Assembly (NCBI GenBank): GCA_964482435.1
Contig: CAYZXL010000008.1
Span: 62,001-126,000, forward strand
DNA length: 64,000 nt
Direction of reading: 5' to 3'
Source: CAYZXL01 sp964482435
GTDB taxonomy: Bacteria > Auribacterota > JABMQX01
Shown here: piece after piece, positions 53,294 to 59,725 of the stretch
Numbering within the stretch: the first letter of the stretch is position 1
Layout: every line of letters begins with the position of its first letter
Notes under the pieces: model-generated
Seen by the model: only the letters and a program-made list of their open reading frames with translations
What the model was told of the DNA's origin: nothing
Databases searched by the model: none
Made by a program: the position numbers and the translations under genes

Positions 53294-55018
53294 CTATCTG
53301 CCTTTGCCAATAGCCTTGAGGAGCCGGGCGAGGGGAAGGGTACTGACCACATCGTTTGCCTCCAGCCAGGCTCGGCGGGCGGTGAATACGCCGTATTTCA
53401 TCAATTCCAACTGGAATTTGGAATGGGCGTCCGTCGAGATGCAGATTTTTGCTCCCATTTCTTTTGCCATTTTAGCATCAACGTCCCTCAAGTCGAGGCG
53501 GTCGGGATAGGCGTTGATTTCGATGCAGACATTGTTGTCCACAGCGGCCCGGATGACTTCTTTCAGGTCAACCTTGTACGGCTCGCGCTCGAGGATAAGG
53601 CGGCCCGTCGGGTGACCGAGGAAATTCACGCTCGGGTTTTTGAGCGCACGGACGATTCGCTCGGTCATTTCCTTTTCTTCCATGGCGAAACGAGAATGAA
53701 TGGAGGCGATGACCACCTCGCATTCCTTCAGGATGTCGTCGGAAAGATCGAGTTTTCCGTCCGCAAGGATGTCCACTTCGATGCCCTTCAGGACGTGGAA
53801 TCCCGAAAGCTTCGCGTTGATTTTGTCAATTTCCTTTAGGTGGGCGGCGAGACGTTTCTCGTCGAGACCGTTTGCGATTCGCACGGCCTTTGAGTGCTCG
53901 GTGATGGCGACGTATTCGTATCCGAGCTGCCGAGCGGCTTCCAGCATATCGCCGATGTCGTCCTTGCCGTCGCTGGCTTTCGTGTGCATCTGCAAATCGC
54001 CGCGGATGTCCGACAGCTCTATCAGCTTGGGAAGCTTACCCTTCTCGGCGGCGTCAATTTCGCCTCGGTCTTCTCGAAGTTCCGGGGGGATGAGCGGGAG
54101 GCCGAGCACCTCATAAACATCTTCCTCTTCTTTCCCAGCAATCTTCTTTTCGGTCGAAATCTCAAACACGCCGTACTCACTGAGTTTCAAGCCGCGGTCA
54201 TTGGCGCGGCTTCGGAGAGCGATGTTGTGCGCTTTGGAGCCGGTGAAGTACTGGAGACCCGAGCCAAAACTCGCGGGCTCCAAAACCCGCACGTCCACCT
54301 GCAACCCGCAGCCAAGCCGGATGCTCGATTTCGTTTCACCTTTTGCGATGACTTCCTCCACGTCGCTGTAAGTGGTGAACTTGTCCATGACGGGCGAATT
54401 CTTGTCGCAAGTAACGAGAATGTCGAGGTCGCCGATAGTCTCGCAACGCCGGCGAAGACTCCCCGAAGGCTCAATGCGCTTCACACCTTTCACCTTCTTC
54501 AAATACTCGACGAGAGCCTCTGCGTACGACAAACCGACCGAAAGCTTGAACCGCCCTAACCCGCGACGGAGGTTCTGGATGCCCTTGAGAAGTTTCTCCT
54601 CGCTCTTGGCGCCCATCCCGTCGAGCTCCCGTAGCTTTCCGGCTTTGGCCGCTTCTTCCAGCTTGTCGAGAGTGTCAATGCCGAGCTTGTCATAAAACAG
54701 CTTTGCCTTTTTCGGCCCAAGACCCTCGACGCGGAGGAGCTCGGGAAGGCCCGCCGGGACCTTGGCCATTTGCTCGTTGAGAAACTTGAGCTTCCCGGTC
54801 TGGACGATCTCGATGATTTTCTTGCTGATTCCCTCCCCGATGCCGGGAATCTCCTCTAAGTCGCGTCCAGTTTTGACCATCTCGTCGAGGCTGTCCGACA
54901 TGTCGGCGAGGATTCTCGCGGCATTCCGATACGACCTGATGCGGAACGGATTATCGCCCTGAATTTCCAAAAGGTCGGCAATTCTGGCGAAGAAATCGGC
55001 AATCTGCTTATTTTCCAT
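53294..55018 (-). CDS. polX: Family X DNA polymerase with PHP domain
   Basis: A 574-residue bacterial PolX. Residues about 1-150 hold the N-terminal 8-kDa-like domain and helix-hairpin-helix motifs (IPGIGEGISKKI, VEGLGPKKAKLFY). The nucleotidyltransferase core has SGSLRRRCETIGDLDILV, with the metal-binding DxD. Residues about 335-574 are a PHP domain (DLQMHTKASDG, ITEHSKA, SIHSRF, GHPTGR, STDAHS), a Mn-dependent 3'-5' nuclease. It fills short gaps in base-excision repair. GAGG precedes the ATG. The promoter, leader and first codons are duplicated at 59377-59505. Confidence 0.95.
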   Translation of the reverse strand: MENKQIADFFARIADLLEIQGDNPFRIRSYRNAARILADMSDSLDEMVKTGRDLEEIPGIGEGISKKIIEIVQTGKLKFLNEQMAKVPAGLPELLRVEGLGPKKAKLFYDKLGIDTLDKLEEAAKAGKLRELDGMGAKSEEKLLKGIQNLRRGLGRFKLSVGLSYAEALVEYLKKVKGVKRIEPSGSLRRRCETIGDLDILVTCDKNSPVMDKFTTYSDVEEVIAKGETKSSIRLGCGLQVDVRVLEPASFGSGLQYFTGSKAHNIALRSRANDRGLKLSEYGVFEISTEKKIAGKEEEDVYEVLGLPLIPPELREDRGEIDAAEKGKLPKLIELSDIRGDLQMHTKASDGKDDIGDMLEAARQLGYEYVAITEHSKAVRIANGLDEKRLAAHLKEIDKINAKLSGFHVLKGIEVDILADGKLDLSDDILKECEVVIASIHSRFAMEEKEMTERIVRALKNPSVNFLGHPTGRLILEREPYKVDLKEVIRAAVDNNVCIEINAYPDRLDLRDVDAKMAKEMGAKICISTDAHSKFQLELMKYGVFTARRAWLEANDVVSTLPLARLLKAIGKGR

Positions 55019-55114
55019 TGTCCCGAACCTCGGTTGATAACTCGTGTGGGTGCGGGGGCGAACGCTTCGTCGCCCTTCGCAAGCGATGCTACCAGAACGG
55101 CCTGAGCTGTCAAG
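54987..55114. repeat. Repeat copy A: polX promoter, leader and first 11 codons
   Basis: Aligned by eye to 59377-59505, about three quarters of bases match. The homology begins at the -35 box and stops inside polX after codon 11. Confidence 0.85.
55086..55113 (-). promoter_or_regulatory. Sigma70-type promoter of the polX operon
   Basis: On the minus strand: TTGACA (55108-55113), 16 nt, TAGCAT (55086-55091). Both boxes, the spacing and the leader are kept in the second copy at 59477-59504, which supports them as functional sites. Confidence 0.7.
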
Positions 55115-55254
55115 AAAAACGGACGGTTCGGACCGAGGGACACCTTTGGCCCTGCCGGTCTGGGCGCCCCGGGTGGTTGGGTCTTGGGCCCGGGTTCCAT
55201 GATGTCGTGTGGAGGAACGCCGGAGTGGTTTTATCAGATATCGGGCGAAAGGGG

Positions 55255-55284
55255 TTGACACGGCACCCGCAGGTTTGAAATAAT
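55255..55284 (+). promoter_or_regulatory. Candidate promoter of the accessory cluster
   Basis: TTGACA (55255-55260), 18 nt, AATAAT (55279-55284), about 230 nt before the ATG at 55518. Confidence 0.4.
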
Positions 55285-55517
55285 ACTCACGTCTGGCGTC
55301 TTGCGGCGCACGTCTGCCGGCGGAGACGAGCGCGTGGTGACGAAGTTGCAGGCCGGGGGCGCATTTTCTACACTTGGTTTTTGCAGGGTGTTGCGCGCCG
55401 ACCTTATTATGGGCCTCTCTCCACAAGTGGGTGTGGGATTGCCCTCGAAATGGTTGTTCTGAGCAACCCAGGCCGCGGGGGTTGAGTGAGCCGCTGCAGT
55501 GCTGGGGGGTGACAAAC

Positions 55518-56204
55518 ATGTTTCCGGTCATTGCATTGATCGTTCTCGTTGGACTGTGGTTGGCATGGGGACTTGGAGGGGCGAGGCGGGAACTGCACGG
55601 TTGCAGCCCGGTCCCGAGGCCTCGTCTGCGCTTCGGCCAGGCGCTCTGCGCGCAGCCTCACTTGAGGGTTGTGGCAGCTTTCCGCCAGCGCCTGTCCAGC
55701 CCGCTATTCGCCGCGAAGCGTGTTCTTGCATCTGTTCTCTTCTCGCCCGATCTGCTGGGGAGGTGCTGGCGGGGTTCCTCTTCGGTCGGGGATGCGTTCG
55801 AGGCGTTGGTAGCAGACTCAAGGCGGAGGCTCGACCAGTCGCTTCAGCTGGTGGAATACGGACTGGTGCGACCACATTTCTTGCCCGTAGGGGGCTACGC
55901 CGGGAAAAGAAGCGCCAACAGTCCGAGGATCATTGTAGGGTTGGAACAGTGGTTGATGCGCGGGCGATTGTGGCCCTGGAGGAGAAGTGCGACGGACCAT
56001 GAGCTCCTCCACTGCGTTCAGCAGGCTTTCAACCACGCTTTGGATCTGGAGTGGCTGTGCGGCCATGGTCCGCTGGAGGACCTTCCGAAAAGAGCGCGCC
56101 TTTTATGGTATGAATTCCAGGCGACAGTGTTAGGTTCGCCGATGGTGCTTTTTTCGTTCGCGGTGGTTTTTGGTTGGCCTGCACTGCTTTATGTTGTACG
56201 ATGA
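55518..56204 (+). CDS. Membrane protein with an HExxH zincin-like motif
   Basis: A 228-residue protein. A hydrophobic N-terminal segment (3-20) and another at the C-terminus (about 205-226) flank an Arg-rich middle. Residues 160-168 read DHELLHCVQ, an HExxH motif in the context HExxHxxQ seen in zincin-type peptidases. Glu199, 34 residues later in LLWYEFQA, is a plausible third metal ligand, as in gluzincins. No family is recognised outright. Cutting a membrane or periplasmic protein is possible but unproven. GGGGGTGA precedes the ATG. It is the first gene of the cluster between the polX repeats. Confidence 0.6.
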   Translation: MFPVIALIVLVGLWLAWGLGGARRELHGCSPVPRPRLRFGQALCAQPHLRVVAAFRQRLSSPLFAAKRVLASVLFSPDLLGRCWRGSSSVGDAFEALVADSRRRLDQSLQLVEYGLVRPHFLPVGGYAGKRSANSPRIIVGLEQWLMRGRLWPWRRSATDHELLHCVQQAFNHALDLEWLCGHGPLEDLPKRARLLWYEFQATVLGSPMVLFSFAVVFGWPALLYVVR

Positions 56205-56246
56205 AGAGAAAAAAACATTGGCAGTGGAGGTGTCGGAGGCTCTGGG

Positions 56247-56645
56247 ATGAAGGCAATAAGCGTGGCTTCTTACGCAATCGTCATTGCCGTTGTCGTGCTC
56301 CTCGCAGCCGGAATCTTCCGGGCCCTTGAGGCCACCCTCGGACGTGCTTTTGCGGCTGGGGGAGTAGTCCGCGCTTTTGTAGCTCTCGCGTGTTTACTCG
56401 TGGCCTTCTTCGTCGCTCTTGCAGGATTCATAGGGCTCTTCCTCGTGACGGGAGCTTTTGCTTATTGGGCAAGGAGGCGGAGAGCGAGAGGCATCAAGAC
56501 CTTGCCTGAGCCCGATGGGTTGAGGAGGTTTTATCGGCGGACGCCAGCTCACAGACAAGCGTCGGTCAAACCGTACGTCAAGTTGGTGCTCAAGAACGGT
56601 CGGGATCGGCAATTGCCCGGCTGGGTCAATGCTCGGGTTTTATGA
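56247..56645 (+). CDS. Small two-TM membrane protein of unknown function
   Basis: A 132-residue protein with two hydrophobic segments (about 5-27 and 40-72) and a basic C-terminal tail (about 75-132, RRRRARGIKTLPEPDG). I recognise no family. It lies 42 nt after the HExxH gene and 30 nt before the kinase gene on the same strand, so it is probably co-transcribed. It could be a partner or substrate of the putative peptidase. Confidence 0.55.
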   Translation: MKAISVASYAIVIAVVVLLAAGIFRALEATLGRAFAAGGVVRAFVALACLLVAFFVALAGFIGLFLVTGAFAYWARRRRARGIKTLPEPDGLRRFYRRTPAHRQASVKPYVKLVLKNGRDRQLPGWVNARVL

Positions 56646-56675
56646 TGCCGGCTGGGCGCCCGCGAGGGCCTAACA

Positions 56676-58085
56676 ATGGGGTCCAAAACCGCGTCCGAGT
56701 TAATAGCGCTTCACACAAGGATCTCCTTCCGCCTTCTGGAGGCGATGGAGAGGGCAGCCACATGGGGCCTGTCCGCATCCGAAGGTGCGACAGGCCGCTT
56801 CGAGTCGCTGACGCCCTTCTTTCGGGCGGCGCTGGAAGAAATTGACAGGTTCTTCGGCCTGGAATCGAGCTTCTTGCTTGTAAGGGGCGTACCCATGGCC
56901 GAAGGGCTGTTTGTGATGGGAACCACATCTGAGAAGGACACGCTGTTCCAGCATGGGAGGTTTCCTCTTGAGTCACGATTTCTGGATGACGTTGCGTCGG
57001 GAAAGCTCACGGAAGGAGTGGCCTTGGAGCGGCGTGTGTACCGGGCGGATCCGCTCTGGGAGCAGACATGTTATAGCATGCACCTTGGGCCTCATGCCCC
57101 GCCATGGACGCTTGCTGCGATTCCTTTTTCGCCGAAGGGGGACACGCCGTCGGCCTCGGGAGAGCAGCTGCTCGGTTGCTTGATTCTGGTGGGTCCCCAA
57201 GAATGGACAACGGAGCGGACCGAAGACGGGGGGAACTCTCTTCAGCTTATGGCGGACCAATTCGAGGGGGCGGTAAAACTGATTCACGCCCTTTCGCGAT
57301 TGAAGGCGGCGGAGGAATGGATGTCCTCCCAGTATATGGATGCGGTGGCCGGCGCAGGCAAGGGGGAGGTTCTTCATGGGATCCACGCAGCTCTTCAGAG
57401 GCAGGAATTCCTCATCCATTTTGCCGAACGGGACGTGTCTCTGGCGAACTTCTCAAAACTCCAAGAACACCTGGAGAATATTCGGACGGAGTTGTTCAAC
57501 GTCCAACGGTGTGCGCGGACGTTCCTCGAGCTGAGTGTTCCGGCCTCGGCCGACCGCGCGATGTCTGTAGGGTCCTCCCGCTCTAAAAAGGACTGGGCAC
57601 AGACCGAGCGCATCGTTATGGGCGTGGTGGAATCGCTGAGGGGCCTGGCGGAGCGCAAGAGGCACAGGTTCCTGACTCAGCTTAGAGACGCTCCAAGGAT
57701 ACCGATGAAGGAAGCTGATTTTGAGCTCGTGGTGCGCAACCTCCTGCACAACGCCGTAAAATACAGTTTTCCAGGGACGGTAATTGAAGTCAACGCGGCG
57801 GCGAGGGACCCTGAGCTAATCTTGGATTTCATATCGCACGGGATACCAATACCGGACGAAGACTCGGAAAATATCTTCCGGCCCGGGTTCCGCACGGCCC
57901 TGGCCAGCAAAATGGAGTACGGTGCGTCGGGCATCGGGCTGTTCAGCGCTCGCCGGATAGTCGAGCGTCATGGGGGTCGGCTTTTCGTGCATGCCAGCCA
58001 GTTTGAGGCCAGGACAGTTGACGGTGACAGGTATAGAAGCGTGTTTCGTTTGATTATGAGAATTAAGAAGAGGGCGAGGCGATGA
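56676..58085 (+). CDS. Sensor histidine kinase with a GAF-like N-terminus
   Basis: A 469-residue soluble protein. Residues about 40-200 look like a GAF-type sensor. A helical segment carries a possible H-box, GEVLHGIHAAL (His234). The ATPase domain is readable: N-box LVVRNLLHNAVKYS (about 351-364), G1 SHGIPIPDED (387-396, with Ser replacing the usual first Asp) and G2 ASGIGL (417-422). The kinase overlaps the receiver gene by 4 nt (ATGA), so the two form a cognate pair. The signal is unknown; no transmembrane segment is seen. Confidence 0.8.
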   Translation: MGSKTASELIALHTRISFRLLEAMERAATWGLSASEGATGRFESLTPFFRAALEEIDRFFGLESSFLLVRGVPMAEGLFVMGTTSEKDTLFQHGRFPLESRFLDDVASGKLTEGVALERRVYRADPLWEQTCYSMHLGPHAPPWTLAAIPFSPKGDTPSASGEQLLGCLILVGPQEWTTERTEDGGNSLQLMADQFEGAVKLIHALSRLKAAEEWMSSQYMDAVAGAGKGEVLHGIHAALQRQEFLIHFAERDVSLANFSKLQEHLENIRTELFNVQRCARTFLELSVPASADRAMSVGSSRSKKDWAQTERIVMGVVESLRGLAERKRHRFLTQLRDAPRIPMKEADFELVVRNLLHNAVKYSFPGTVIEVNAAARDPELILDFISHGIPIPDEDSENIFRPGFRTALASKMEYGASGIGLFSARRIVERHGGRLFVHASQFEARTVDGDRYRSVFRLIMRIKKRARR

Positions 58086-58513
58086 TTCTGATTGCCGACG
58101 ACGACTTTGAGTACACAAAAGCCTTTCTTGACGTGCTACGGGTCGAAGGATACCGGGACGTGAGGGTTGCGGGCACAGGGTCCGAGACCATTTCCTTAAT
58201 CGCGCAGGGACTTTGCCCCGACGTCATCGTCCTGGATATGATGATTCCATATGAGGAAAACGACTTCAAGGGAGCCTTGCCTCCGGAGCAGGGCGAGGAA
58301 CCCAGGGGCGTGCGTGTCACCCGGGAGCTGGTTGACCGAGGCTACCGTGCATCACAGATCGTGGTGATCACCGCGCTCCTTGACAGCGACCTCAGCCTAC
58401 GGGCCTTGCAGAAGCTGGGGGTCAGATACATCTTCACCAAACCAGTGCTGACGAAGGCGATCCTACAGATCCTGCGCAAAATCCATCCTCCGGGGGGCAG
58501 GTCGGATGCGTAA
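58082..58513 (+). CDS. Stand-alone response regulator receiver protein
   Basis: A 143-residue CheY-like protein without an output domain. The acidic cluster is D6-D8, the phosphoacceptor D52 (VIVLDMMIP), T97 and K120. An insertion of about 20 residues (57-76, YEENDFKGALPPEQGEEPRG) follows beta-3, where most receivers have a short loop, which could be a docking site. It probably relays a signal by protein contact. Confidence 0.85.
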   Translation: MILIADDDFEYTKAFLDVLRVEGYRDVRVAGTGSETISLIAQGLCPDVIVLDMMIPYEENDFKGALPPEQGEEPRGVRVTRELVDRGYRASQIVVITALLDSDLSLRALQKLGVRYIFTKPVLTKAILQILRKIHPPGGRSDA

Positions 58514-59270
58514 CCGAGTCGCATGCGGAGCCATTGGGTGGCTTGGCCACTTTGTCGGAACCATCCGTCAGATTGCAGAACTCGGGTTTGAAGGCGTGGA
58601 GTTATTTGCCCTCACGGAATACCTCGACGAGGAAGACATCTTGTCGCGGGCTCTGGCGGAAACGGGCTTGCAGTTGAGCGCGGCGTACGTTGGGGGTTCC
58701 TACGTGGAACCGGACCGGGTTGAGCGCGAACTGTCGTACTTTCAAGACACTCTGGCGATTCTAACCCGGCTGGGCGGACGCTACATCATTGTTGGGGGCG
58801 GGAAGGTGCGGCGCGGGACTGAGGCCGATGACATCAAGGTGCTCGTGGAGACGCTTGGCCGTTTGGGGGCGATGGCAGAGAACGCTGGTGTGCACTTGAC
58901 TGTCCACCCGCACGCTGGTACGCTCATTCGCACGCCCGAGGAGATCGCCAGGGTTGCTGACGAAACAGACTCGAAGGTCGTGAAGTTCTGCTTCGATACG
59001 GCGCATCTGGCGCTGGGAGGCGGTGACCCCGTGCGGCTTTTCAAGAAGTACGCCGACCGCATCGCCTATGTTCATTTCAAGGACCTCAGCAACGGCAAAT
59101 TCGTTGAGCTTGGAAATGGGGAGTTGGACTTTCTTGGCGTCTATGGGGTGCTGAAGGACCACGGATACGATGGATGGATCGGGGCCGAGTTGGACTCATC
59201 TGCGGACCCTAAGAAGAGTGCTGCGACAAGTCTCAAGTACTTGCGCGACAAGCTCGGCATTGAACTATAG
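58506..59270 (+). CDS. Sugar phosphate isomerase/epimerase (AP endonuclease 2 TIM barrel)
   Basis: A 254-residue TIM barrel of the IolE/IolH-type superfamily: FEGVELFALTEYLDEEDI near the N-terminus, LTVHPHAGTLIRTPEEI, FCFDTAHLALGGGDP and YVHFKDLSNGKFVELGNGELDF are typical metal-binding blocks (Glu, His, Asp, His). Inosose dehydratases and keto-sugar epimerases look like this; the substrate is not clear. Its start overlaps the receiver gene by 8 nt, an odd partner for a two-component pair. Confidence 0.8.
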   Translation: MRNRVACGAIGWLGHFVGTIRQIAELGFEGVELFALTEYLDEEDILSRALAETGLQLSAAYVGGSYVEPDRVERELSYFQDTLAILTRLGGRYIIVGGGKVRRGTEADDIKVLVETLGRLGAMAENAGVHLTVHPHAGTLIRTPEEIARVADETDSKVVKFCFDTAHLALGGGDPVRLFKKYADRIAYVHFKDLSNGKFVELGNGELDFLGVYGVLKDHGYDGWIGAELDSSADPKKSAATSLKYLRDKLGIEL

Positions 59271-59408
59271 GTAAAGCGAGCGCCGACCTCCTCGCGAGAG
59301 CAGCCAGTTGGTGGTGGGGCGGACCTTCACTGCTTTCCTGCCAAATCTGTCCAAGAAGACGACCCTCTCCGTCTCAGCGAAGAAATCGGCAAGCTGCTTG
59401 TTTTCCAT
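59265..59408 (-). pseudogene. 47-codon chimeric ORF starting with a copy of the polX N-terminus
   Basis: It begins MENKQLADFFA, against MENKQIADFFA in polX, then diverges into ETERVVFLDRFGRKAVKVRP and stops at 59265. It keeps the polX promoter, leader and ribosome site. It is probably a truncated copy of polX fused to other sequence, or a small gene captured by that promoter. Its end overlaps the isomerase stop by 6 nt. Confidence 0.55.
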
Positions 59409-59505
59409 TGTCCCGAACCTCAACTGATTAACCTGTGCGGTCACGGGGGCGAACGCTCAATCGCCTCTCACAGACGATGCTATCAGAAAGGCCCGAACTG
59501 TCAAG
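59377..59505. repeat. Repeat copy B: duplicated polX promoter, leader and first 11 codons
   Basis: Direct repeat of 54987-55114. TGTCAA (59499-59504) and ATGCTA (59477-59482) keep the 16-nt spacing; TCCCGAACCTC and the start codon are also kept. Confidence 0.85.
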
Positions 59506-59725
59506 GGTGTGGGTGAGGTTTCGCAGTTGCGCGATGGAATAAGCTGTCGAAGAGCAGGGAGGCTGAGGCGTTTGTTCAGGCGCTTGCGTGCGCGAAGGCA
59601 AGGATGTACTCTCCCTGCGATTGCGGACTACTGATTCGGTTCCGGGGAGAACAAGGGACGTACCTGTTCTCCCTCTCTCGCCGGAGGCACGCACTCTTAA
59701 TTGCATCACCGTCGAGGACACAACG
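59409..59725. other. Interval between the polX remnant and the glycosidase gene
   Basis: The left part is repeat copy B. From 59506 to 59725 I see no gene; it is the leader of the next gene, without a clear promoter. Confidence 0.5.

Larger units (their letters stand above)
55019..55517. other. Intergenic region upstream of polX and of the accessory cluster
   Basis: 499 bp between divergent genes. It holds the minus-strand polX promoter and a plus-strand promoter candidate at 55255-55284; no gene is seen. Confidence 0.55.

Noticed and set aside
52114..53313. A 399-codon plus-strand open frame opposite gltX
   Set aside because: gltX has HIGH- and KMSKS-type motifs; the plus frame has none.
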